This document shows, piece by piece, positions 15,850 through 23,105 of a stretch of DNA of 35,547 bases (the first letter of the stretch is position 1; every line of letters starts with the position of its first letter). The notes below the pieces were generated by a model. The model was given only the letters and a program-made list of their open reading frames with translations. It made no database searches and was not told the DNA's origin. A program made the translations under genes and the position numbers. The stretch covers positions 1-35,547 of the forward strand of contig CAYLGY010000019.1 in assembly GCA_964383325.1 (NCBI GenBank), in the 5' to 3' direction. The DNA comes from CAYLGY01 sp964383325. Lineage in GTDB: Bacteria > Pseudomonadota > Alphaproteobacteria > Rhizobiales > Rhizobiaceae.

Positions 15850-17793
15850 GTGATCACCTTCAATACCAAGACTCTTCCAATTATTGTCGATAAAACCGGA
15901 AATCAAAAACAAGTTCAGTATTACGAAGAATTGACTAGTCGTATTATTGAAAGTAAGGGAAAAAACAAAATCGCGCTTGATACATTAGTCAGGCATTGTT
16001 CAACTGGTAAGAATAGAGTCGCAATTGACGCTTTGGCAAAAGTTTTTAAACAATTTTCTTCATTAGTCAAGAAGCATATTGACGCAAATATTCATAACAA
16101 AGAGTTGAATCTTAATTTGAAGCATCAATTATCCGCCCTGTCATTAAAGATGGAGAGTCAAAACTACGCGGAGCTCAGTACTGGGAGAGTAAAGTCGATT
16201 TTACATGAAGGGGATAGTGTTGATGACGTAATAAATGCGTTCCGAGAATTGATTGTTCGTTCATGCTCGTCAGATCAAGATGAGGCTACAGAATGTGCAT
16301 CTATTGTAAATGAGTATTACTTTACAATTCTCCGTAGCAATCCAGATCCTGACAGATATACGTTGTTAGATCAGCTTCAGGATGTAGCTTGGAATTTAAG
16401 GGAGAAAGTTGAGCCCGATTTCCGGGGGAGCAAGTCAGGCTTCATGGAGTACATTACCCGGCGTAACTTCAAGCTAGTTGTGTCCAGACCATTGCCCGAT
16501 GACGAGGAGCGCTCTCTGAAGAACTTCGATTCCAATTTCATGGCAAGTTATAGCAGCGTATGGAAGCGCCACCTCAAGGAACAAGAGTATAGCTTCCATT
16601 TGGAGAATGAAACTGTAAATCTCGAGGAAAAAAATTCATTCTCGGATGAAAGAAAAGATTATCACGTTATTCATAAAAATATAGATGAGAGTAAATCGCT
16701 AGAGAATGGAATAAAAAATTATAATGACGAAAGTGAGTCATTCGGCATAGTTACAGAAGAAATTAATTCAGAAAATAGAAGCGGACGAAGAAGTAGTATT
16801 ATTTTGTATGAGACTCCGGAGAAGCAATATGAGCGACTTACAGAAGAAAGGAACTGCCGTAAGGCGATTAAAGCGAAAGAGAAAATTCTTGAAGGGGATG
16901 ACAGTAGCATCAATTTCAACCAGTTAATTGAAGCTTGCCTGCCAGACTTTGAAGGGATCACATTTGACGAATTGGTAGACGTCTATGAAATTCATACTGT
17001 GAACGTGCGGAGCCACCTGCAGGGAAAGCAAGAAATAGATGCCGGGGAGGTTCTCGAGAAATTGGATGCTGCCCTCAGAGACAGGTACAGGAGTCTACAG
17101 GAGGCGAAGGTAGGTGGATATCTCATCTTCAGTTCGAAAGAGAAAGAGCGGCTACGAGAATTGATCAATCGCTGCATACCGGAGTTTACCGGGAAGGCAT
17201 TCGATATTCTGGTGGACATATATCAGTCCCATGGCAACCTTGTACGAGAGCAGACCCGATTGGTAGTTCAGGAGCGTGGAAAATCGGAAGATATAAACGT
17301 AAGCAGAATCTGCAGGATTCTTGACGTGGCAGTGCAGGATCGCCAGGTAAGACGTATTCCAACTCTCAATAGCGAACAGTTGAAGTCGTATGTTTTTCGA
17401 GGCGTGTGCGAAGCGGAAGCGATCAGGGAGCTCCTCAGGCGCGTTTATGGCGACGAGGATGAGGTAGACCAAAATTCGTTCCAGAGAAAGATCGACTCAG
17501 TTAAAGCGCTGCATGAGATCACAAGAATGGCCACATTGCAGCTGGAAAATGGTGTAGAGGATTTGTTTATTTGCATCGATCTTGCCGTAGAAGATATAAT
17601 TGGTAATTATGAGACAGGTTATGTGGGTCCGGTAACGGATTTCATGGAATACTTCCTGGAAAGCAATCATGAAATTATTGAGAGCAATGATCGGGATCAG
17701 CTTGATGAAACCGATTATATGAGTGACGACAAGTCAGAACTTGTCGGGCATAGTCGCGAAGTGACGACGATTATCAATGAAAGCATAGATTAG
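15850..17793 (+). CDS. Unknown 647-residue helical protein with internal duplication
   Basis: I recognise no family here. The product is hydrophilic, rich in Glu, Asp, Lys and Asn, with no signal peptide or membrane segment, so it is probably cytoplasmic. Start is GTG 15,850 with GGAG 6 nt upstream. Residues about 1-235 look helical. Residues about 236-330 are a low-complexity Glu/Asn/Ser linker (ENETVNLEEKNSFSDERKD). Residues about 350-510 contain two diverged copies of one module, 79 residues apart, built on LI..C.P.F.G..FD.LVD.Y..H. The tail is acidic (NDRDQLDETDYMSDDKSEL). The DNA is markedly AT-rich up to about 16.9 kb and closer to the genome style after that. Transfer from another genome, or a chimera, is likely. 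It stands alone with no partner gene in the same direction. Confidence 0.8.
   Translation: MITFNTKTLPIIVDKTGNQKQVQYYEELTSRIIESKGKNKIALDTLVRHCSTGKNRVAIDALAKVFKQFSSLVKKHIDANIHNKELNLNLKHQLSALSLKMESQNYAELSTGRVKSILHEGDSVDDVINAFRELIVRSCSSDQDEATECASIVNEYYFTILRSNPDPDRYTLLDQLQDVAWNLREKVEPDFRGSKSGFMEYITRRNFKLVVSRPLPDDEERSLKNFDSNFMASYSSVWKRHLKEQEYSFHLENETVNLEEKNSFSDERKDYHVIHKNIDESKSLENGIKNYNDESESFGIVTEEINSENRSGRRSSIILYETPEKQYERLTEERNCRKAIKAKEKILEGDDSSINFNQLIEACLPDFEGITFDELVDVYEIHTVNVRSHLQGKQEIDAGEVLEKLDAALRDRYRSLQEAKVGGYLIFSSKEKERLRELINRCIPEFTGKAFDILVDIYQSHGNLVREQTRLVVQERGKSEDINVSRICRILDVAVQDRQVRRIPTLNSEQLKSYVFRGVCEAEAIRELLRRVYGDEDEVDQNSFQRKIDSVKALHEITRMATLQLENGVEDLFICIDLAVEDIIGNYETGYVGPVTDFMEYFLESNHEIIESNDRDQLDETDYMSDDKSELVGHSREVTTIINESID
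16924..17247 (+). repeat. Two-copy protein module within the unknown gene
   Basis: Residues 359-387 (16,924-17,010) and 438-466 (17,161-17,247) align without gaps with 15 of 29 identical positions: L, I, C, P, F, G, F, D, L, V, D, Y, H, V and R are shared. Similarity continues more weakly to LD.A..DR near the end of each copy. This is an old tandem duplication of a roughly 79-residue unit, visible at protein level only. Confidence 0.8.
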
Positions 17794-17931
17794 TTCCAGA
17801 ATTGGCTGAGGCGCCTACCGACTGGCGGAGGGAGTGCCCGAAATGGGTCTTCCCTTCGTTCAGCTGGCGTTCACCAGGCCTGACATAAGGTGATGATCAT
17901 CAAGTTGCGGAATCACCAAGGGAGTTTGCAA

Positions 17932-18402
17932 ATGTACCGTCTCACCAGGGCCGCGATTGCAACTGCCACACTTGCTGCCGTCATTCTCGCGCCGATGGCG
18001 CAGTCTTTTTCTGGCGACCGGGATCATGATCGCCGAGGCTATCACGGCTACAAATATGGACGACACTTCGTGCCGAATCGTAGCAATCGGCCAGTGATTG
18101 TCTATCGTGACCACTCGGGAGATGCGCTCGCAGCAGGGGTGATCGGACTGGCGCTGGGCGCGATCATCGCTGGCGCCGTGACAGCTCCCGAACCCGATCC
18201 CTATCCTCCTTTTGCGGGTTATGACCCGGACTATTACCCTGCTCCCCCAGCCAACTTTCAGGACCAGGCCAGTTATGGCGCGTCAGAACCTTGGTCAGAT
18301 GCCTGGTACGAATATTGCACGCGCAGGTTCCGTTCCTTTGATACGCAATCGGGCACGTATCTCGGCTACGATGGAAAGCGGCATTTCTGTGTGGCGCGAT
18401 AG
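17932..18402 (+). CDS. BA14K-like secreted protein
   Basis: A 156-residue exported protein. From ATG 17,932 (AAGGGAG 7 nt upstream) there is a signal peptide (YRLTRAAIATATLAAVILAP). A basic His/Arg/Tyr region follows, then a glycine-alanine membrane-like segment (LAAGVIGLALGAIIAGAV), a Pro/Tyr linker and the C-terminal signature W.EYC..RFRSFDTQSGTYLGYDGKRHFC. That signature matches the BA14K family, named after a 14-kDa Brucella immunoreactive, lectin-like protein. The family is mostly found in Hyphomicrobiales, and its function is not settled. Its GC-rich style contrasts with the two unknown genes on either side. Confidence 0.8.
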   Translation: MYRLTRAAIATATLAAVILAPMAQSFSGDRDHDRRGYHGYKYGRHFVPNRSNRPVIVYRDHSGDALAAGVIGLALGAIIAGAVTAPEPDPYPPFAGYDPDYYPAPPANFQDQASYGASEPWSDAWYEYCTRRFRSFDTQSGTYLGYDGKRHFCVAR

Positions 18403-18521
18403 GAGGGGAGATCCGCTACCATCGTCGGGGTAAGTTTTTGTCCGCGGAGTGAACCGCTCGCCTTGCTGCTACCCGCGTCATGAGCTGGAACTGTGGGTAT
18501 TGTCCGGGCAGCGGTCGCTGT

Positions 18522-19523
18522 TCAGGGGACATACCATTTGCGCATGAAATCGTAGCGTCGATAACGCTCAATATCCAATTTATCCATTGTATCGACGACT
18601 CGGTGATATTGCTTCCCCGATTCTTCCACGTCGAGTGCGTTCCAGTATTCTACAAAATTCCGAATCAGATTGGTGGCGCCACGGCTTTCATTGCTACCTT
18701 CCGGCGCGTCCGTGATGAGCTCGCCAAATTTGTCTTTCAGAAAATTGCTCAGCGCCATGCCAAGATAATTTTTGCCGCGCTTGACTGATTCGAGGCGGGG
18801 CCGGTCACCAGGAAGTCCTTCAATCTCCAGGTGCAAGGAAAGAGAGCCATCATCCTTGACATCGTACAGCCTCATCCTCCCTGAACGGCCTTGAGTTTCG
18901 AGAGAGTCGTATTGGCACAAGCGAACCTGTTTGATACCGCCGAGTTGAAGGTTCTTGCGAACGACGAAGAGGTACCGCTCGAGATCAGTTTCACTGTCCA
19001 TGTTGATGGGATGAGGATCGATCACGACGGCTTCATCATTGCAGATGAGTACATGATAGTTTTGTGGATTATCGGGCTCCCAGCAATGATTATAGAGGTC
19101 AAATGAAATAATAGAGTTGGGTTGCTCGGTTTTCAGAAGCTCGGAATTAAGTTTCGATTGATGCCGAAAGTTCATGTAATCTCTCATGATTCCGGTGAAC
19201 TGAAAACTGTAACTATTGTCCCTTGGATCGACATCGACATTCCCGCAATATGTAACTGTATTTTTGAAATTGCTATAATGGCCCCATCTCTTTAAATTCG
19301 TTTGGTAACTTACAGTCGTGTTAATAGTTAGGAGTTTTTCCCGCTGATATTCAGCCTCAGGAACAGGCGTGGCATTAAGATCTAGAGGCATAACGTCCAG
19401 CACGTCAGGATTTTTGACTGAGTTCTTATAGGACGTGAGGCGCTCATTGACGGCCGCGAACTCTTCATCTGACATCGACTCTTCCAGTTCCCTGCTGAGC
19501 ACGGGATCCGCAAGGGCGGTCAA
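18522..19523 (-). CDS. Unknown protein, intact 3' part of a longer disrupted frame
   Basis: I recognise no family. The longest uninterrupted frame with a usable start begins at TTG 19,523 and gives 333 residues; ATG 19,475 is the next option. No signal peptide is seen. The C-terminal half has segments like NYHVLICNDEAVVIDPHPINMD and LERYLFVVRKNLQLGGIKQV that look like a folded alpha/beta domain. The end RRYDFMRKWYVP is followed by TGA. No ribosome site supports TTG 19,523, and the frame upstream of it reads like protein (HENKDVRAYAIKAS, RLLDNEVKIKDRNPELCKHA). The true gene therefore probably began at ATG 19,952. The DNA is AT-rich compared with the neighbouring core genes. Convergent with the BA14K-like gene. 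Confidence 0.65.
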   Translation of the reverse strand: MTALADPVLSRELEESMSDEEFAAVNERLTSYKNSVKNPDVLDVMPLDLNATPVPEAEYQREKLLTINTTVSYQTNLKRWGHYSNFKNTVTYCGNVDVDPRDNSYSFQFTGIMRDYMNFRHQSKLNSELLKTEQPNSIISFDLYNHCWEPDNPQNYHVLICNDEAVVIDPHPINMDSETDLERYLFVVRKNLQLGGIKQVRLCQYDSLETQGRSGRMRLYDVKDDGSLSLHLEIEGLPGDRPRLESVKRGKNYLGMALSNFLKDKFGELITDAPEGSNESRGATNLIRNFVEYWNALDVEESGKQYHRVVDTMDKLDIERYRRYDFMRKWYVP

Positions 19524-19952
19524 GGCTATGTTGAGTAGAATCCGGGGAGCCGCATGCTTGCAGAGTTCTGGATTCCGATCCTTGATTTTGACTTCATTAT
19601 CTAAGAGCCGGATCGCATGGAATGCTGCTTTCGCGATGACCTTCTTGTTGGCTTTAAAGAACTGCGTGGATGCCTTGATCGCATAAGCGCGTACATCCTT
19701 GTTCTCATGAAAAAATGCAATTCAGAATCATCTCAGAATAGAGTGGCAGTTTTCAGTCTTTTTGTTCAATTCCCATACGGCCATATTCATCAGCTTGGAA
19801 AAGTTGGATTTCAGCTGGTTGGGCTTACCGTGGAGGACATAATCAAGTTTTTTGAAGAAATTATCTGTCCAATATTCCGGGCGAATTCAGTTCTCCTTAA
19901 TGTAAAAGCTATTAACAAGAGAAACGTCGTAAGGAGCTTTGTTGATCGTCAT
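19524..19952 (-). pseudogene. 5' part of the same gene, interrupted by three in-frame TGA codons
   Basis: Reading minus from ATG 19,952, which has GGAGAG 8 nt upstream, gives MTINKAPYDVSLVNSFYIK in exactly the frame of the downstream gene. The only interruptions are TGA at 19,889-19,887 (codon 22), 19,730-19,728 (codon 75) and 19,724-19,722 (codon 77). Between and after them the translation is protein-like (IRPEYWTDNFFKKLDYVL, HGKPNQLKSNFSKLMNMAVW). The full frame would be 476 residues. With Trp at the three stops it reads smoothly (KENWIRPEYW, HSILRWFWIAFF), so TGG-to-TGA changes are the simplest origin. TGA ends many other genes here, so general recoding is excluded. This is either a decaying gene or one with unusual decoding. 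Confidence 0.65.
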
Positions 19953-20003
19953 TGCGAGGACTCTCCAGGCCGGAATAGTCGCGCACTCTATCCAAATAGC
20001 AGC

Positions 20004-20030
20004 GAGTGTGCTGTCCTAGGCAGCACACTC
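20004..20030 (-). terminator. Hairpin between the hydrolase gene and the disrupted gene
   Basis: GAGTGTGCTG (20,004-20,013) and CAGCACACTC (20,021-20,030) form a perfect 10-bp stem with a 7-nt loop, 27 nt after the stop of the minus-strand hydrolase. On the minus strand GCTGCTATTTGG follows. It probably ends the ilvE-hydrolase transcript and isolates the downstream AT-rich gene. Confidence 0.55.
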
Positions 20031-20057
20031 AACGTTCGGTTGGCTATGTCCCAGCGA

Positions 20058-20699
20058 TCAGCGCAGGAAGGGATTCGTACGGCGTTCCCCGCCAATCGTG
20101 CTCCCGGGCCCGTGGCCACAAATGAAGGAAGTTTCGTCGCCAAGCGGCAGCAGCTTGTTGTTGATTGACGCCAACAAGCTCTCATGGGAACCGCCGGGGA
20201 GGTCTGTCCGGCCAACAGAACCTCGAAAAAGTACATCTCCTACCTGTGCAAATCTTGCCTCGCGATTGTAGTAGACGACGTGGCCCGGAGAATGGCCAGG
20301 GCAATGAAGGACTTCGAACTGATGCGTGCCGAATGAAACCGTTTCACCCTCCTTCACAAACCTGTCGGGAGTGACGTTGCGAACCTCGCCCGCGAGGCCG
20401 AATTGCGTGGCTTGAGCCTCGACATTGGACATAAGTTCACGGTCGGCGAGATGCGGGCCGATGATCTCCACATCCAGCGCATCTTTCAATTCCATCGCGC
20501 CGCCGACGTGATCGATATGGCCATGTGTAATCCATATCGCGTCGATGGAAAGGTCATTCTGTCGCAGGATCTCGAGAACGTTGGGAATATCTCCACCCGG
20601 ATCGATGACGACACCAGATCTGGTTTCGTCATCAAACAGAATCGTGCAATTCTGCTGAAACAGGGTGACCGGGATGATGACAGCGCTCAGCTTGCCCAT
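20058..20699 (-). CDS. Metallo-beta-lactamase-fold hydrolase (glyoxalase II-like)
   Basis: A 213-residue hydrolase of the glyoxalase II/YcbL type, expected to split thioesters such as S-lactoylglutathione or a related small substrate. The zinc-binding HGHIDH motif is at 59-64. It is followed by HCPGHSPGHVVYY, GDVLFRGSVGRTDLPGG and the last ligand in ICGHGPGSTIG. No signal peptide, so cytoplasmic. It lies 13 nt downstream of ilvE on the same strand and is probably co-transcribed. True GloB enzymes are longer (about 250 residues), so this is better called glyoxalase II-like. Confidence 0.9.
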   Translation of the reverse strand: MGKLSAVIIPVTLFQQNCTILFDDETRSGVVIDPGGDIPNVLEILRQNDLSIDAIWITHGHIDHVGGAMELKDALDVEIIGPHLADRELMSNVEAQATQFGLAGEVRNVTPDRFVKEGETVSFGTHQFEVLHCPGHSPGHVVYYNREARFAQVGDVLFRGSVGRTDLPGGSHESLLASINNKLLPLGDETSFICGHGPGSTIGGERRTNPFLR

Positions 20700-20712
20700 T
20701 GCAAGGCCGAAC

Positions 20713-21606
20713 CTATTCCGCGGCCACGGTGTGGCTTGGCTGTACAGCGGATTCGTAATCCCTCATGAGCGAAAGACTGATCTCACCGGGCTGAAAGCGA
20801 TAAGGTCCGACCTCAGAAACCGGAGTTACTTCGGCCGCCGTTCCTGTCAGGAAGCATTCTTCGAAATCTTCCATTTCCTGGGGTAGGATCGCGCGTTCGA
20901 TAACCTCGATATTCCGCTGTCTCGCCAGGTCAATAACTGTGCGTCGGGTAATGCCGTCCAGAAAGCAATCAGGTTGCGGGGTATGCAGCACGCCATCCTT
21001 GACGAAGAAGACGTTCGCGCCGGTAGCTTCTGCGACCTGGCCGCGCCAGTCCAGCATAAGCGCATCGGCGTAGCCCTTGGCTTCGGCAGCGTGCTTTGAA
21101 AGGGTGCAGATCATGTAGAGTCCGGCCGCCTTGGACCTGCATGGAGCGGTACGCGGATCGGGCCGGCGGTACTCGGCAATATCCAAACGAATACCCTTCA
21201 GTTTCTGCTCGGGGTCGAAATAGCTCGGCCATTGCCAGATTGCGATGGCAAGGTTGATGCGGTTGTTCTGGGCAGAAACGCCCATCTGCTCGCTGCCTCG
21301 CCACGCGATCGGGCGCACATACGCATCCTGAAAGCCTTGCAGGGCCAGGAGCTTGTTGCAGGCATCATCGATCTCTTCAACCGTGTAGGGGATTCGGAAG
21401 CCGAGAATACGCGCCGATTCGTGCAGACGCTCGGTATGCTCGCGCAATTTGAAGATCTCGCCGCCATAAGCCCGTTCCCCCTCGAATACGGCGCTGGCAT
21501 AATGCAGGCCATGCGTGAGAACATGAATCTTGGCGTCCGCCCAAGCAACGAACGCACCATTCATCCAGATATGGCCGTCAAGCTTGTCGAAAGGGACCTT
21601 TGCCAT
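20713..21606 (-). CDS. ilvE: Branched-chain amino acid aminotransferase
   Basis: A PLP-dependent class IV aminotransferase for the last step of Leu, Ile and Val synthesis. From ATG 21,606 it has 297 residues. Marks are THGLHYASAVFEGERAY (32-47), YVRPIAWRGSEQMGV, the PLP lysine K159 in PCRSKAAGLYM, LDWRGQVAEATGANVFFV with E193, and FLDGITRRTVIDLA. The frame also opens at ATG 21,618, but that codon lies in the GGAGG ribosome site of ATG 21,606, so the inner start is chosen. A strong promoter sits at 21,771-21,799. Confidence 0.95.
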   Translation of the reverse strand: MAKVPFDKLDGHIWMNGAFVAWADAKIHVLTHGLHYASAVFEGERAYGGEIFKLREHTERLHESARILGFRIPYTVEEIDDACNKLLALQGFQDAYVRPIAWRGSEQMGVSAQNNRINLAIAIWQWPSYFDPEQKLKGIRLDIAEYRRPDPRTAPCRSKAAGLYMICTLSKHAAEAKGYADALMLDWRGQVAEATGANVFFVKDGVLHTPQPDCFLDGITRRTVIDLARQRNIEVIERAILPQEMEDFEECFLTGTAAEVTPVSEVGPYRFQPGEISLSLMRDYESAVQPSHTVAAE

Positions 21607-21770
21607 ATAAACCTCCATCAGGCGACACGCCTGCGATTCGAATTTGCAGCCTGGATTCGCGGCGGGGCGACAGCATGTGTTGGCCTTTGGGGCCGCATTG
21701 AACTACGGAAATGCCGTAGAAGGCGGACTGTCGTTCCAATCTGATCGCTTTCCGGCGATAAGCTTTATGA

Positions 21771-21799
21771 AAATTACAATCAAGCTAAAATTATGTCAA
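21771..21799 (-). promoter_or_regulatory. ilvE: Strong promoter of ilvE
   Basis: On the minus strand there is a consensus TTGACA (21,799-21,794), a 17-nt spacer and TAATTT (21,776-21,771), giving a leader of about 160 nt before ilvE. The -35 box lies in the left arm and spacer of the inverted repeat at 21,788-21,816. Confidence 0.65.
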
Positions 21800-21816
21800 T
21801 AAGGCTGACATAATTT
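21788..21816. promoter_or_regulatory. Perfect inverted repeat, likely operator of the MarR regulator
   Basis: AAATTATGTCA (21,788-21,798) and TGACATAATTT (21,806-21,816) are exact inverted repeats with a 7-nt spacer. The right arm ends 13 nt before the marR start. MarR proteins typically bind such near-symmetric sites beside their own gene. The left arm also covers the ilvE -35 box. Confidence 0.7.
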
Positions 21817-21829
21817 CCTGGAGAAGCGG

Positions 21830-22363
21830 ATGTCCATTGGAGAGCCTGAAACGAATCCGGATACGTTGGTGCGCATGCCGATCCTGGAGGACGAATGTGC
21901 CGAAATCGGGTTGATCGAGCTGCTTTTCTTCGCTTATCGAGATTTCACTTCCGATCCTGACAGGCTCCTGAGCGGATACGGCTTTGGCCGTGCACACCAT
22001 CGGGTGCTGCATTTCGTCAACCGGCTCCCGGGACTGACCGTCGCAGAATTGCTGGATGTGCTCGGAATCACCAAGCAAAGTCTCGCACGTGTCCTGAAGC
22101 AGCTGGTCGATTCCGGATATATCGTGCAGTTGCCGGGGGCGACAGACCGGCGTCAGCGGGAGCTCTACCCGACGGCAAGAGGCCGAGAACTCTTGCTTAC
22201 GCTCGCTGCGCCACAGTCCCGCCGCATCGGCAAGGCATTGGAGCAATCGGGCGAATCGGAGCGAAAGATCATCGAGCAATTTCTCCAGGCAATGGTGAAT
22301 CCCGACCGCCGCTCGCAGATCGACCGCTTTCCCGGTGGAAGGGGCTTCCCCAGGGGAGATTGA
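21830..22363 (+). CDS. MarR-family transcriptional regulator (PetP-like)
   Basis: A 177-residue winged-helix repressor. The helix-turn-helix and wing lie at about 58-110 (LTVAELLDVLGITKQSLARV, GYIVQLPGATDRRQRELYPT), with the DRR.R wing typical of MarR. A CTGGAGAAG site lies just before ATG 21,830. The order MarR then OmpR regulator 4 nt downstream matches petP-petR of Rhodobacter capsulatus, where both affect pet gene expression. The link is by gene order, as the pet genes of this window are 20 kb away. Probably autoregulated through the palindrome at 21,788-21,816. Confidence 0.88.
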   Translation: MSIGEPETNPDTLVRMPILEDECAEIGLIELLFFAYRDFTSDPDRLLSGYGFGRAHHRVLHFVNRLPGLTVAELLDVLGITKQSLARVLKQLVDSGYIVQLPGATDRRQRELYPTARGRELLLTLAAPQSRRIGKALEQSGESERKIIEQFLQAMVNPDRRSQIDRFPGGRGFPRGD

Positions 22364-22367
22364 CTGG

Positions 22368-23072
22368 ATGACTGATGAGTATGTAGCGCCGTCGGATGAT
22401 GCACCGCACCTGCTCGTGGTTGATGATGATACCCGTATCCGGGAATTGCTCAGGCAATTCCTCAATTCCAATGGCTTTCGAGTAACTGTCGCCTGCAATG
22501 CGGGTGACGCGCGACGCAAGCTTCGCGGCCTGGATTTCGACATGCTGATCCTCGACGTAATGATGCCCGGAGAGGATGGCGTCGCGCTGACCGTCTCACT
22601 ACGAGAGGAACGAGACATTCCCATTCTGATGCTGACGGCGCGGTCGGAGACGGACAGCCGCATCGCGGGGTTGGAAGCTGGCGCCGACGACTACCTTGCC
22701 AAGCCCTTCGACCCACGAGAGCTGATCCTCAGGGTGACGAACATTCTCAAGCGCGGTGCCCCGCCTCGTCCCCCGGCGCTGGAACAGATCGTCTTCGGTC
22801 CATACACGTTCCAGATCACGCGGCGCGAATTGAAATGCGCCGGCAAGCCGATCAAGCTGACTGACAGGGAACAGGAGATCCTTGCCCTGTTTGCCACACG
22901 GGCGGGAGAAACCATCCCGCGTCAGGAACTGGTTGGCGCTGACGGCAAGGTGGGGGAGAGAACCATCGACGTACAGATCAACCGTCTGCGGCGGAAGATC
23001 GAGGAGGATCCTGCGAATCCGGTCTGGCTCCAGACGGTGAGGGGAGTTGGATATAGGCTCTCGGTAGAATAG
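22368..23072 (+). CDS. OmpR-family response regulator (PetR-like)
   Basis: A 234-residue two-domain response regulator. The receiver domain has LLVVDDDTRIREL, the phosphoacceptor aspartate in DMLILDVMMPGEDG, MLTARSE and the lysine of DDYLAKPFDPRELILR. The C-terminal winged helix has KLTDREQEILALFATRAGE and RTIDVQINRLRRKIEEDP. Start ATG 22,368 is 4 nt after the marR stop with GGGGAG upstream; an earlier in-frame ATG at 22,335 would overlap marR. It should be phosphorylated by the kinase that starts 33 nt downstream. Confidence 0.93.
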   Translation: MTDEYVAPSDDAPHLLVVDDDTRIRELLRQFLNSNGFRVTVACNAGDARRKLRGLDFDMLILDVMMPGEDGVALTVSLREERDIPILMLTARSETDSRIAGLEAGADDYLAKPFDPRELILRVTNILKRGAPPRPPALEQIVFGPYTFQITRRELKCAGKPIKLTDREQEILALFATRAGETIPRQELVGADGKVGERTIDVQINRLRRKIEEDPANPVWLQTVRGVGYRLSVE

Positions 23073-23105
23073 GCTCTCCGGACCAGTAAGTTCGGGCGGC
23101 AGTGC

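Noticed and set aside
19708..19716. Frameshift at the A/T run (TTTTTT on the minus strand) as cause of the break
   Set aside because: Removing one T would open a short frame from a nearby ATG, but the existing register continues unchanged upstream to ATG 19,952, so point nonsense changes explain more.
19722..19889. TGA as tryptophan across the genome, or as selenocysteine
   Set aside because: TGA is the normal stop of petB, tonB and other genes here, so genome-wide recoding is excluded. No SECIS-like hairpin or redox motif was recognised near the three codons.
19617..20168. 183-residue plus frame opposite the disrupted gene
   Set aside because: It lies codon-for-codon antisense to the minus gene and runs into the antisense of the hydrolase. 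TGA on the minus strand reads as TCA (Ser) here, so openness is not evidence. The minus frame has a better start and joins a long clean frame.
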